From: Gammaproteobacteria bacterium
GTDB lineage: Bacteria > Pseudomonadota > Gammaproteobacteria > Eutrophobiales > Eutrophobiaceae
DNA length: 64,000 nt
Assembly (NCBI GenBank): GCA_012103475.1
Contig: WLWS01000003.1
Location: forward strand, 186,001 to 250,000
Direction: 5' to 3'
The translations under genes were made by a program, and so were the position numbers. The notes beneath the pieces were generated by a model. It saw only the letters and a program-made list of their open reading frames with translations. It searched no databases and had not been told where the DNA came from. How positions within the stretch are numbered: position 1 is the first letter of the stretch; each line of letters begins with the position of its first letter. Positions 17,502 through 26,710 of this stretch are shown one piece after another.

Positions 17502-18512
17502 GTGTTCTGGAAAAACTTTAGAAATCAGCTCTTGCATGCCTCTGTCCTGTTTTTGATCGTCGTTGTTTTTCTGATTGTGGCCCTGTTCTATGGGACCAAT
17601 ATGCCGGGTGAAGCAGGTATTGATGAGTTGGTTGAGCTGGATGATGGAATGCTGACAAGCCGTGAGAGAATAAAATCAGATGTTTATATGCTTGCGCAGG
17701 AAATAGGAGAACGACATTACCGTCATGGTGACACGCTGGAGCAAAGCGCTGACTATATTGAAAATAGTTTCCGTGACATGGCCTACAACCCGGTTTCAGA
17801 AGTGTATGGCAAGAGATCTTTTCGAAATATTGTTGTCAATCATTATGGTGGCGAGGCCCGAAAGGAAATTATAATTGTCGGAGCGCATTATGATTCTGTT
17901 TTGTTGAGTCCCGGTGCAGATGACAACGCTTCCGGCGTTGCAACGATGCTGGAAATAGCCAGAAATCTCAAAGACAGACAGATGAAAAGAACAGTTCGTT
18001 TCGTCGCTTTTGCAAATGAGGAATGGCCATTCTTTGCTCGTGAGGATATGGGAAGTTTGGTGCATGCAGAAAAAGCGACTGATCGACAGGAAAAAATAGT
18101 CGCTATGCTTTCACTGGAAATGCTGGGTTTTTATTCCAGTGAGAACAACTCGCAGGGCTATCCACGCCCACTGAATTATTTCTATCCCAATACGGCTGAT
18201 TTCGTAGCCTTCATATCAAATATTGCGTCAAGACAGCTACTACATCAGAGTATTCGGGAATTCCGGGTAAGTAAAACCTTCCCCTCTGAGGGTTTGATAG
18301 CACCCCGTTTTCTTGTGCCAGATATCAGACGATCTGATAATTCTTCGTTCTGGGCGAAAGGTTTTCCGGCAATCATGATTACCGATACCTCGAATTATCG
18401 AAACCCGAACTACCACCGGCAGCAGGATACAGTTGATACACTTAATTACGATGCCATGACCCGGATTGTACAAGGTCTGACAATTACGATTGAAAGTCTG
18501 GCTAATAACTAA
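17502..18512 (+). CDS. M28-family zinc aminopeptidase-like protein, membrane anchored
   Basis: A 336-residue protein starting at GTG 17502. One N-terminal helix (about residues 11-30) anchors or exports it. The M28 di-zinc site is visible: His129-x-Asp131 in GAHYDSV, Asp140/Asp141 in GADDNASG, the Glu pair in FANEEWPF, and a late His in NYHRQQDT. It would cleave peptides or dipeptide-like substrates outside the cytoplasm. It follows the DUF192 lipoprotein gene by two bases. A short form without an extra domain, as in bacterial QC-like or Lap-like members; substrate unknown. Confidence 0.85.
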   Translation: MFWKNFRNQLLHASVLFLIVVVFLIVALFYGTNMPGEAGIDELVELDDGMLTSRERIKSDVYMLAQEIGERHYRHGDTLEQSADYIENSFRDMAYNPVSEVYGKRSFRNIVVNHYGGEARKEIIIVGAHYDSVLLSPGADDNASGVATMLEIARNLKDRQMKRTVRFVAFANEEWPFFAREDMGSLVHAEKATDRQEKIVAMLSLEMLGFYSSENNSQGYPRPLNYFYPNTADFVAFISNIASRQLLHQSIREFRVSKTFPSEGLIAPRFLVPDIRRSDNSSFWAKGFPAIMITDTSNYRNPNYHRQQDTVDTLNYDAMTRIVQGLTITIESLANN

Positions 18513-18583
18513 GCTGAACTTGTTTGTCGCCACGCATCACGTACACTACGCCTCTATTTTAATCAGCTGCAAATTTACTCTGA

Positions 18584-19741
18584 ATGAAAATACTTATCGC
18601 ACCAGATTCTTTCAAAGGCAATTTAAGTTCTCTGAAGGTGGCCAGGGCAATTGAGAAAGGAATACGCCGTGTTCTACCCTCGGCCGACTGTATTGCAGTG
18701 CCAATGGCTGATGGCGGCGAGGGTACTGTTCGCTCGATGCTGGATGCACTGGGTGGCAAATATATTCGTAAACAGGTGTGTGGTCCGGACACTCAAAAAG
18801 TTAAAGCTCGTTATGGTTTGCTGGCAGACGGAAGGACTGCTGTCATCGAAATGGCGGAAGCCTCAGGTTTGCCTCTGGTCGCGTCAACAAAGAAAAACCC
18901 GCTGACCGCGACCAGTTATGGTACTGGCGAATTAATAGTCGATGCACTGAATAAAGGTGCGAATAAGATAATTATTGGTATTGGCGGTTCAGCAACAAAT
19001 GATGCTGGTGCCGGAATGGCACAAGCACTTGGAGTCAGGTTTTTTAATGCTCGTGGGGCCGAGATAAGGACTCCTGCAGCCGGAGGCATGCTGGACAAAA
19101 TATTTGAAATCAATACAGACAATCTTCATCCCGGCTTAAAGAAGTGCAGGGTTGTTGTTGCCAGCGATGTTGATAATCCCCTGTGTGGCAGGCGAGGTGC
19201 ATCTGCCATATTCGGCCCGCAAAAAGGGGCGACAGAAAAAATGGTTAAGCAACTAGATGAGAACCTGAAACAATTCGCCAAGCTGATTAAACAGGAGTTA
19301 CAAATTGATGTACGTACTTTGAAAGGTGCGGGTGCAGCTGGTGGTCTTGGTGCCGGTCTGGTCGCATTTGCCAATGCCAGATTACGTAGCGGCATAGATA
19401 TTGTAATAGAAGCCACCCAATTGAAAGCTCAACTTAAAACAGCTGATCTGGTGTTCACTGGCGAGGGCAGGGTTGATTTGCAAACGGCCTTTGGGAAAAC
19501 GCCCGCCGGAGTGGCCAGAGCGGCCAGGCGCTACCGCATACCGGTGGTGGCAATAGGCGGTGGCTTGTCTGATGATGCAAGAGGTGTCTTTGACTACGGT
19601 ATCGATGCACTTGATAGCGCTATTGCACGAGATATGTCATTAGATGTCGCCTTAAAAGATTCTCGGAAATTTATTGCTAATGCCAGCGAACGTGCTTTGC
19701 GTCTGATACTGGTAGGCAAAAAAATGACTAAACGCCGCTAA
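18584..19741 (+). CDS. Glycerate 2-kinase (GarK/GlxK type)
   Basis: A 385-residue glycerate kinase of the GarK/GlxK family. Seen: MKILIAPDSFKGNLSS at the N-terminus, VPMADGGEGT near residue 44, GIGGSATNDAGAGMAQALG near residue 130 and VFTGEGRVDLQTAFGK near 290, all typical. It phosphorylates D-glycerate with ATP, feeding it to lower glycolysis as 2-phosphoglycerate. It sits 25 bases upstream of avtA on the same strand, so carbon from C2/C3 acids and pyruvate amination may be co-expressed. Confidence 0.92.
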   Translation: MKILIAPDSFKGNLSSLKVARAIEKGIRRVLPSADCIAVPMADGGEGTVRSMLDALGGKYIRKQVCGPDTQKVKARYGLLADGRTAVIEMAEASGLPLVASTKKNPLTATSYGTGELIVDALNKGANKIIIGIGGSATNDAGAGMAQALGVRFFNARGAEIRTPAAGGMLDKIFEINTDNLHPGLKKCRVVVASDVDNPLCGRRGASAIFGPQKGATEKMVKQLDENLKQFAKLIKQELQIDVRTLKGAGAAGGLGAGLVAFANARLRSGIDIVIEATQLKAQLKTADLVFTGEGRVDLQTAFGKTPAGVARAARRYRIPVVAIGGGLSDDARGVFDYGIDALDSAIARDMSLDVALKDSRKFIANASERALRLILVGKKMTKRR

Positions 19742-19766
19742 ATTAACTATCGCTCAGATCAAAGTA

Positions 19767-21020
19767 ATGGAATTTTCAAAATTCGCAAAAAAGTTTACTG
19801 AACACTCCGGCATCAATCAGCTCATGGAAGATCTTGGTGAGGCGATGGCGGGGGACAACGACATGTTGATGCTGGGTGGCGGCAACCCGGCGCATATTCC
19901 GGAAGTGCAGGCTTTTTTTCAGGACCGTATGCAGCGTATTGCTGCAAAACCCGCAGAGTTTGCACACATTATAGGAAACTATGATCCACCCAAGGGCGAC
20001 AAGCAGTTTATCAGGGCACTCGTTGACTTAATTCGTGACCAGTATGGCTGGGATGTCGGGCCGGATAATATTGCTCTTACGGCAGGCAGTCAGGCAGGTT
20101 TTTTTCTTTTATTCAATATACTGGCGGGAGAATTTGAAAATGGTTTGCGTAAACAGATTCTATTACCAATGTCGCCTGAATATATTGGTTATGCGGAGCT
20201 TGGACTAACAGATGACCTGTTTGTCGCCAATATTCCTGAAATTGAAACTTTTGAAGATCGAACATTCAAATACCATGTGAATTTTGAGCAACTGAAAGTT
20301 GATGAGTCTATCGGTGCAATTTGTGTTTCACGCCCTTCAAACCCGACAGGTAATGTTATCAGCGATGATGAATTGCAGAGTTTGTCAAAATTGGCTGCAG
20401 ACAATAATATTCCGCTTATTGTCGATAATGCCTATGGAATGCCATTCCCGAATATCATTTTTACCGAGGCTCAGCTTTTCTGGGATTCAAATACGATTCT
20501 TTGTATGAGCCTTTCGAAACTAGGATTGCCGGGTATGCGTTCTGGCATCGTCATTGCCAATGAAACGATTATTGATGCCATTGCAAAATTTAACGGAATT
20601 ATTAATCTGGCTCTAGGTAGTTTCGGCCCGGCACTGGCTCACGATCTGGTGACGAGTGGTGAAATTATCTCTCTTAGTAATAATGTTATTCGACCTTATT
20701 ATCAGCGTAAGGCGGAAACGGCAATGTCGCTTTTGAAGCGGGAACTCGATGGCGTCGATTTCTTTATTCACAAAGCCGAAGGCGCTCTGTTTCTCTGGCT
20801 CTGGTTACCCGGATTGAGCATTAGTAGCGAAGCTCTCTACGCGCGTCTGAAAAAACGTGGAGTTCTGGTATTGTCTGGCCATTATTTCTTTCCGGGACTG
20901 CAAGAGGAATGGCGACACAAAGATGAGTGTCTTCGAATCACTTACTCAATGAACGATGATGTCGTAAGTGCCGGGATTAAACTTATTGCTGAAGAAGTAA
21001 AAGCAGTAATGAATATCTGA
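19767..21020 (+). CDS. avtA: Valine--pyruvate aminotransferase
   Basis: A 417-residue fold-type I PLP aminotransferase. It opens with FSKFAKKFTEHSGINQLMEDLGEA and GGGNPAHIPEV, characteristic of AvtA. The PLP-binding Lys251 is in MSLSKLGLPG, the SRPSNPTGNV segment precedes it, and the carboxylate-binding Arg lies in CLRITYS near the C-terminus. It moves the amino group between valine and pyruvate in the cytoplasm. Its stop codon abuts the stop of sohB on the opposite strand with no base between (TGATCA, 21018-21023). Confidence 0.93.
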   Translation: MEFSKFAKKFTEHSGINQLMEDLGEAMAGDNDMLMLGGGNPAHIPEVQAFFQDRMQRIAAKPAEFAHIIGNYDPPKGDKQFIRALVDLIRDQYGWDVGPDNIALTAGSQAGFFLLFNILAGEFENGLRKQILLPMSPEYIGYAELGLTDDLFVANIPEIETFEDRTFKYHVNFEQLKVDESIGAICVSRPSNPTGNVISDDELQSLSKLAADNNIPLIVDNAYGMPFPNIIFTEAQLFWDSNTILCMSLSKLGLPGMRSGIVIANETIIDAIAKFNGIINLALGSFGPALAHDLVTSGEIISLSNNVIRPYYQRKAETAMSLLKRELDGVDFFIHKAEGALFLWLWLPGLSISSEALYARLKKRGVLVLSGHYFFPGLQEEWRHKDECLRITYSMNDDVVSAGIKLIAEEVKAVMNI

Positions 21021-22031
21021 TCAATATTTTTCATCCTGAAACAATTTTATTGTGGAAGAAAATATCTTTTCTGCTAAAGGTTTCTTACGCTCATATTGTA
21101 TTGAATAAATATCGGCCTCAGCTGAGGCAATGGCAAGATAATCATCACTGGTTCGAATCTCATCAACCAGTCCGAGTTCAAGGGCCTGACTTCCGTACCA
21201 GTGTTCACCGGTGGCTATCTTGTCAATATCCACCTTGTCTCTGTTTTCTTTTACAAAGTCCTTGAATAGTATGTGAGTTTCTTCCAGTTCTTCTTTTAAT
21301 TTATCTCGATCGGCCTCGGTGTTTTCACCAAACATTGTCAGAGTACGTTTGTATTTGCCTGCGGCAATTTGCTCAAAATCAATATCGTGTTTCTTTAGAA
21401 GTCTGTGAAAGTTAGGTATTTGTGCGAGCACGCCAATGGAACCAACAATAGCGAAAGGCGCCGCAATAACATGATCAGCGACGCAGGCCATCATGTAACC
21501 ACCACTGGCTGCGACCTTGTCTACCGAAACCGTGAGCTTTATACCCCTGTCGCGAACCCGGTGTAATTGCGAGGCTGCCAGACCATAGCCATGGACAGTC
21601 CCACCACCGCTTTCGACCAGCACAAGCACCTCATCTCCTTTTTTTGTTACTGTGAGCAAGGAAGATATCTCCTCTCGCAAGGAAGAGACTTCTGATGCGC
21701 GAATGTCACCCTTGAAATCAAGCACAAATACCCGCTTGCGCGGGTCAGAATCCTCATTCTGCTTTTCCCGTTTCTTTTGTGCCGCTTTTTCGTCTTTGGC
21801 CTTTTGTTTCAACTCTTTCTTGCTGAGAATCGCTGATTCCAGTATGAAGCGCATTTGCTCATATTTGTGATTAATATTCTTGATATTGAGGTGTTCGTCA
21901 TCGCCTGCTTTCGCACGTAGCACCATCATCAGGATGAGCAGAAGAACCGCGACAACAACTATTAATACAGTACTGAATTTGGCGAGAAACATTCCGTATT
22001 CAAAAAGGAATTCTGTTAAGTTCGAAGGCAT
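21021..22031 (-). CDS. sohB: SohB-type S49 inner-membrane protease
   Basis: A 336-residue protein with an N-terminal membrane helix (about residues 15-36), a Lys/Glu-rich linker (residues 50-100) and an S49 peptidase domain. The serine nucleophile is Ser176 in VAASGGYMMA and the partner Lys lies in AGKYKRTLTM about 55 residues on, giving a Ser-Lys dyad. In E. coli SohB is a periplasmic-facing protease. Length and order match the family. It has its own possible promoter near 22072 and ends flush with avtA. Confidence 0.93.
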   Translation of the reverse strand: MPSNLTEFLFEYGMFLAKFSTVLIVVVAVLLLILMMVLRAKAGDDEHLNIKNINHKYEQMRFILESAILSKKELKQKAKDEKAAQKKREKQNEDSDPRKRVFVLDFKGDIRASEVSSLREEISSLLTVTKKGDEVLVLVESGGGTVHGYGLAASQLHRVRDRGIKLTVSVDKVAASGGYMMACVADHVIAAPFAIVGSIGVLAQIPNFHRLLKKHDIDFEQIAAGKYKRTLTMFGENTEADRDKLKEELEETHILFKDFVKENRDKVDIDKIATGEHWYGSQALELGLVDEIRTSDDYLAIASAEADIYSIQYERKKPLAEKIFSSTIKLFQDEKY

Positions 22032-22071
22032 ATCTATTAGTATTCTTGGAAAAGTGCGTTTGCGGGCGCCT

Positions 22072-22077
22072 ATTATA
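22072..22077 (-). promoter_or_regulatory. Possible -10 box for sohB
   Basis: A perfect TATAAT on the minus strand, about 40 bases before the sohB start codon. The -35 position has only a poor match, so the promoter is tentative or activator dependent. Confidence 0.35.
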
Positions 22078-22213
22078 CCTGTAAACGCATCATGATTGAT
22101 TAGAATTATCCAAGTCGTGTCATCAGCGAGACAGAATCACGTCAGGCGCTACATCGACGGACGAAATAATGTTAGTCTCTCCGCTTTTTGGGAATCACAG
22201 TAAGCAGTAAGCA

Positions 22214-24025
22214 ATGTCGAATACTAACCAAAGTGAACGTCCGCGAGCGAGCAGCATCCAGCCGCTGAAGCTGACCTTACCCTTTCTCAAACCCTACAGC
22301 GGCCGGCTGATTCTGGCGTTTGTCTGTTTGACTATCGCATCCATATCCATGTTGGGTATGCCGGTGGCGATTCGTTATGTCATTGATTATGGTTTTTCCG
22401 GTGACAATGTGGAATCGATTAACCTGTATTTCATGGCTTTGCTTGGCCTGGCTCTCGTATATTCACTTTTCGCCTCGCTTAGATATTACCTGGTCATGTG
22501 GATCGGGGAGCGTGTTGTCGCTGACATCCGTACAGCGGTCTACTGTCACGTGATTAAAATGAGTCCTACCTTTTTTGAGGTAACCCGGACAGGCGAAGTT
22601 CTGTCGCGACTGACTACTGATACTACTCTGGTGCAATCGGTCGTCGGGGCAGGTATTTCGATAGCATTGCGTAGTTCTTTTGCGGTGATAGGCTGCCTTA
22701 TTATGCTGTTTGTGACCAGTGCCAAACTGACACTAATGATTATTGCTCTGGTACCTCTTGTTGTGTTGCCGGTCTGGCTGTATAGCCGTAAAGTCAGAAA
22801 ACTATCACGCGCGACTCAGGATCGTATTGCGGATTCCAGCAGTATTGCCGGTGAATCGCTCAACGCAATACAGATAGTTCAGGCCTTTACTCTGGAGAAA
22901 CTGCAGGGGCAGCGCTTTTCTGAATCGGTTGAAAACTCTTTTCAGGCGGCTCGCAAGAGACTCAAAGTCAGTTCCTTGCTATCGGGGCTTATCGTTCTGA
23001 CTGCGTTTAGTGCGATTGTTGTCGTCCTCTGGATTGGCGCACACGCGGTTATAGAAAACACCATAAGTCCGGGAACACTCGGGCAGTTTTTGCTATACGC
23101 CACCTTTCTTGCCGGAAGTACGACAGCGCTTGGCGAAGTCTGGGCGGATGTACAGCGAGCGGCCGGAGCGATGGAGCGACTCATGGAATTACTCAGTTCT
23201 GAAGCCGAAATTAAAGCACCAGCCGAACCACAGTCATTACCGGAATCCGGTCGGGGCCATCTCGATATTCAGAATATCAGTTTTCATTATCCTTCCCGTC
23301 CTGAGCAAAATGCTCTGGATGGATTTTCACTTGAGATCCAGCCGGGTGAGACGGTAGCGCTGGTTGGTCCGTCCGGGGCTGGTAAAAGCACCGTTTTCCA
23401 GTTATTGCTGCGTTTCTATGATCCACAGGCGGGTCAGATTATGTTTGATGGCGTGGACATTGCAAGAGCAGCACCTGAACAAGTCAGGGAGCGGATTGCC
23501 ATTGTTCCGCAGGACACAGTCCTGTTTGCGGAGAGCGCGATGGAAAATATTCGCTTTGGCAGACCGCAGGCCAGCGATGAGGAAGTCAGGCTGGCGGCAA
23601 AAGCTGCGCTCGCCGACGAATTTATTGAACGACAGGCTGATGGTTATGAGACTTTTCTTGGCGAAAAAGGTATGCGTCTGTCGGGCGGCCAACAACAACG
23701 TCTTGCTATTGCCAGGGCGATACTGAAAAACCCACCTGTGATGCTTCTCGATGAAGCGACCAGCGCCTTGGATTCAGAAAGCGAAAAGCTGGTGCAGGAA
23801 GCGCTGGATCATCTCATGCAGGATCATACCAGTCTGGTCATTGCGCATCGGCTATCAACCGTTATCAAAGCCGACCGGATTGTGGTTATGGATGAAGGAA
23901 AAATTGTCGACATCGGCCGACACGACGAATTAATAATTAAGGGTGGTCTCTATGCACGTCTCGCCGAGCTCCAGTTCAAACAAAATCTGGCTGATGTAAC
24001 AGGTCAATTGAAACAGGCAGGATAA
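22214..24025 (+). CDS. MsbA-like ABC exporter (fused permease and ATPase)
   Basis: A 603-residue half-transporter. The N-terminal part (residues 1-310) has six helices and the TRTGEVLSRLTTDT loop; the ATPase has Walker A GPSGAGKST near residue 388, signature LSGGQQQRLAIA near 490, Walker B VMLLDEATSALD and H-loop IAHRLST. It should act as a homodimer moving lipids or hydrophobic compounds outward. It resembles the MsbA and multidrug group, but lpxK is not adjacent, so the lipid A flippase name is not given. Start ATG 22214 lies in a divergent 180-base gap shared with sohB. Confidence 0.9.
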   Translation: MSNTNQSERPRASSIQPLKLTLPFLKPYSGRLILAFVCLTIASISMLGMPVAIRYVIDYGFSGDNVESINLYFMALLGLALVYSLFASLRYYLVMWIGERVVADIRTAVYCHVIKMSPTFFEVTRTGEVLSRLTTDTTLVQSVVGAGISIALRSSFAVIGCLIMLFVTSAKLTLMIIALVPLVVLPVWLYSRKVRKLSRATQDRIADSSSIAGESLNAIQIVQAFTLEKLQGQRFSESVENSFQAARKRLKVSSLLSGLIVLTAFSAIVVVLWIGAHAVIENTISPGTLGQFLLYATFLAGSTTALGEVWADVQRAAGAMERLMELLSSEAEIKAPAEPQSLPESGRGHLDIQNISFHYPSRPEQNALDGFSLEIQPGETVALVGPSGAGKSTVFQLLLRFYDPQAGQIMFDGVDIARAAPEQVRERIAIVPQDTVLFAESAMENIRFGRPQASDEEVRLAAKAALADEFIERQADGYETFLGEKGMRLSGGQQQRLAIARAILKNPPVMLLDEATSALDSESEKLVQEALDHLMQDHTSLVIAHRLSTVIKADRIVVMDEGKIVDIGRHDELIIKGGLYARLAELQFKQNLADVTGQLKQAG

Positions 24026-24049
24026 AAACATACGCACTTTGTGGATTAT

Positions 24050-25189
24050 CTATGATCCGCTCTCACCTTCGTAGCTAATCCGGTAAATCACACCTTGATA
24101 GTCATCAGATACAAGAATTGATCCATCTGGCAATTGGAGTATATCAACCGGTCGCCCCCAGGCCTCACCACTATTCAACCAACCGTCCGCGAATACTTCT
24201 TTAGTTTTAGCTTTGCCTTTATCGTCAAATTTGATGCGCATGAGTCGATAGCCGAATGCTTCGCTACGATTCCAGGAACCATGTTGAGCAATCAGAGCAT
24301 CGTTACGATACTCTGCCGGAAACGTATTACCAGTGTAAAACAGAGTTCCGAGAGCGGCAGCATGGGCACCGAATTCTATGACCGGGAAGGTGACGTTGGC
24401 CGGCGGCTTTTTCTTATTCCAGTCCTTATGACGTTCTTTACCTCCGGCATAATAGGGGAAACCGAAATGCAGACCCGCTTTATCGGCCGCATTGAACTCA
24501 CCGGGCGGAATAAGATCACCCATCATATCGACACCATTATCAGTAAAATGCAGAACATCTGTCAGCGGATGAAAGTCAAAACCAACCGAGTTTCGAATTC
24601 CATGTGCAAACACTTCCATATTGCTGCCGTTAGCATCCATCCGAATTATCGTGCCCTCGATACCTTTTACCTTACAAATATTGCAGGGTGCACCGACGCT
24701 GACATAGAGTTTGTTGTCTTTGGAGAATCGTATGTAATGCCAGCCATGATGAAGGCTGGTGGGCATTCCCTCATAAATCACCTCGGCCATTTCTTCCCAC
24801 GGCAGTTCCAGGCTGAAACCGACACCAGGGTAGCGAACAATACGATGATTCTCAGCAATGTAAAGGAAGCCCTGATGCATAGCGACACCATTTGGCATTT
24901 TTAAATCACTCATCATTTTTACGACTTTGTCAGCGTTTCGATCTTTATCCTTGTCAACGACTCCATATACTTCGCCGCTACGAGTACCAACAAAGATATT
25001 CCCCATTGACTGGCCGAATGCCATTTGCCTTGCGCCGGGTACTTCAGCAAATATTGATATCTTAAAACCCTCGGGTAAACTGATTTTGTCCAGATTTTTC
25101 CTGGCCCCGGCCATATCCGCATACACCGATACGAAAACCGGCAGTAACATAAATATAGTTAACAACTGTCTAAGTAGTGTCGTTCTCAT
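24050..25189 (-). CDS. Secreted soluble PQQ-dependent sugar (sorbosone-type) dehydrogenase-like protein
   Basis: A 379-residue protein with a Sec signal (to about residue 24) and a six-bladed propeller of the soluble glucose/sorbosone dehydrogenase type. Seen: LPEGFKISIFAEVPGARQMAFG, MPNGVAMHQGFLYIAENHRIVRY, VSVGAPCNICK (a close Cys pair), GIRNSVGFDFHP, and QHGSWNRSEAFGYRLMRI. It may oxidise sugars or related aldehydes with PQQ in the periplasm, although many relatives have no known substrate. It adds to two other PQQ-linked loci in this window. It converges on the ABC exporter gene, 24 bases apart. Confidence 0.82.
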   Translation of the reverse strand: MRTTLLRQLLTIFMLLPVFVSVYADMAGARKNLDKISLPEGFKISIFAEVPGARQMAFGQSMGNIFVGTRSGEVYGVVDKDKDRNADKVVKMMSDLKMPNGVAMHQGFLYIAENHRIVRYPGVGFSLELPWEEMAEVIYEGMPTSLHHGWHYIRFSKDNKLYVSVGAPCNICKVKGIEGTIIRMDANGSNMEVFAHGIRNSVGFDFHPLTDVLHFTDNGVDMMGDLIPPGEFNAADKAGLHFGFPYYAGGKERHKDWNKKKPPANVTFPVIEFGAHAAALGTLFYTGNTFPAEYRNDALIAQHGSWNRSEAFGYRLMRIKFDDKGKAKTKEVFADGWLNSGEAWGRPVDILQLPDGSILVSDDYQGVIYRISYEGESGS

Positions 25190-25312
25190 TTAATGACCTC
25201 AGTAAAAAGTAATAATCTGATCACAGCTTAGTGCTATCTGAATGACGAAGCAAAAACAATTATGCCGGTCGGTAGATATTATTTTACTGTAGATGCCGTT
25301 AGAATCTCATCC

Positions 25313-25774
25313 ATGCGAAATTTGTTGATAGTTTCCCACAGCCCTTCAGTCAACGCGCAGGCTCTCACCGACGCCGTAAGCAGGGGCGCGAGCCACACTG
25401 ATATCGATAATGTAGACCTTCGTGTACTGCCACCCCTGCAGGCCAGAGAAGAAGATGTCTACTGGGCCGACTGTATAATTCTCGGAACAACTGAAAATTT
25501 TGGTTATATGAGTGGTGCCATGAAAGATTTTTTTGACCGAGTTTATTATCCCTGTCTGGAAAAAACACAGGGCTTATCTTATGCGTTATTTATAAAAGCC
25601 GGTCTTGATGGTGAGGGAGCAAAAACCAGTATGGAGCGAATAATCACAGGATTAAAATGGAAAGCGGTTCAGGCTCCTCTTATCTGTCAGGGAGAGTTTA
25701 AAGAAGATTTTCTCACACAGTGTGAAGAATTGGGTATGACAGTTGCCGCGGCTCTGGAGTCAGGTATATTTTGA
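25313..25774 (+). CDS. Flavodoxin-like NADPH-dependent FMN reductase family protein
   Basis: A 153-residue protein if started at ATG 25313 (MRNLLIVSHSPS), which places the phosphate-binding loop SHSPS at the usual distance from the N-terminus; an in-frame ATG at 25262 would add 17 residues with no homology-like content. The flavin loop TTENFGYMSGAMKDFFDRVYYP is typical of this reductase/quinone-reductase family. It may act as an FMN-dependent reductase in the cytoplasm. Partner unknown. The next gene (DUF3014) starts 41 bases later on the same strand. Confidence 0.75.
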   Translation: MRNLLIVSHSPSVNAQALTDAVSRGASHTDIDNVDLRVLPPLQAREEDVYWADCIILGTTENFGYMSGAMKDFFDRVYYPCLEKTQGLSYALFIKAGLDGEGAKTSMERIITGLKWKAVQAPLICQGEFKEDFLTQCEELGMTVAAALESGIF

Positions 25775-25815
25775 ATATTACAGTGCATTCTCAAATTCGT
25801 GTCATAATATAAATA

Positions 25816-26664
25816 ATGGATAAACCAATAGTTTTCTCTCTGATTCTGATAGTGGCCAGCGGGCTTGCCTATTATCTCTGGCAGGAACGTGAAGCTGAAG
25901 CAGTACTGTCCAGAAATATGCCAGTAGAGAAGACTGTTAATCAGAGTGAAAAGCCTGACGAAGAAGTTGAAAAGAAAATTGAATACCCGTTGCCTGACAA
26001 CTTGGTTGCAGCTGTGCAGGAAGAGCCTGATGAAGTAGTAGCTGAGCCGCAGGCGGAGGCCTTTGTTTTGCCGGAGCTGGATGCGAGCGACCAGGCGATT
26101 CAGGCTGCCGTATCAGAAGCTACTCGTTACACAGTTCTTGTGCAAAAACTCATATTTGCCAATATCATCAGACATCTTGTAGTCACTATCGATAACCTGA
26201 CAGCAAAAAAACTACCACGACAATTTGCTTTTACTCAGCGACCGGATAACAAATTTGTTGTTGAGAAAACGGAACTGGATACTGAGTTTTTTCTGAATGA
26301 AGAAAATTACAAACGTTACCAGCCATATATGGACTTACTCAGTAAAATTGATAATCAACAATTAGTGTCGATGTATGTCCGCTATTATCCACTGTTTCAG
26401 GAAGCTTATGATGAACTTGGCTATTCGAATCGATATTTTAACGATCGCGTCGTTGAAATTCTTGATCATCTCCTGCAAACACCAGCTGTCTCTACACCGA
26501 TAAAGCTGATTCAGCCGAAAGTCTATTTTCAATTTGCCGATCCGAATCTGGAAAAATTATCTGCCGGCCAAAAAGTACTGGTACGTATCGGTGCAAAGAA
26601 TGGCCGAATTGTTCGCCAGCGTCTGCAGGAGTTACGAAAAATCCTGACAACGTTTAAGCCCTGA
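25816..26664 (+). CDS. DUF3014-family membrane-anchored protein
   Basis: A 282-residue protein with an N-terminal helix (about residues 5-22), then an acidic, Glu/Pro/Val-rich linker (residues 40-90) and a conserved C-terminal domain with LPELDASDQAIQAAV, RHLVVTIDNLTAKKLPRQFAF and YMDLLSKIDNQQLVSMYVRYYPLFQEAYDELGY, typical of DUF3014. The domain should lie in the periplasm. Function unknown; the linker suggests reach through the cell-wall layer. It precedes a diguanylate cyclase gene. Confidence 0.8.
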   Translation: MDKPIVFSLILIVASGLAYYLWQEREAEAVLSRNMPVEKTVNQSEKPDEEVEKKIEYPLPDNLVAAVQEEPDEVVAEPQAEAFVLPELDASDQAIQAAVSEATRYTVLVQKLIFANIIRHLVVTIDNLTAKKLPRQFAFTQRPDNKFVVEKTELDTEFFLNEENYKRYQPYMDLLSKIDNQQLVSMYVRYYPLFQEAYDELGYSNRYFNDRVVEILDHLLQTPAVSTPIKLIQPKVYFQFADPNLEKLSAGQKVLVRIGAKNGRIVRQRLQELRKILTTFKP

Positions 26665-26710
26665 GTGAGCAGTAAAATCCAAGACACATCTACCATAAAA
26701 ATCTATTTGC

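Noticed and set aside
24134-24904. A 256-codon plus-strand frame across the PQQ sugar-dehydrogenase gene
   Set aside because: It is antisense to a gene with clear signal, motifs and normal length; its product has no recognisable domain.
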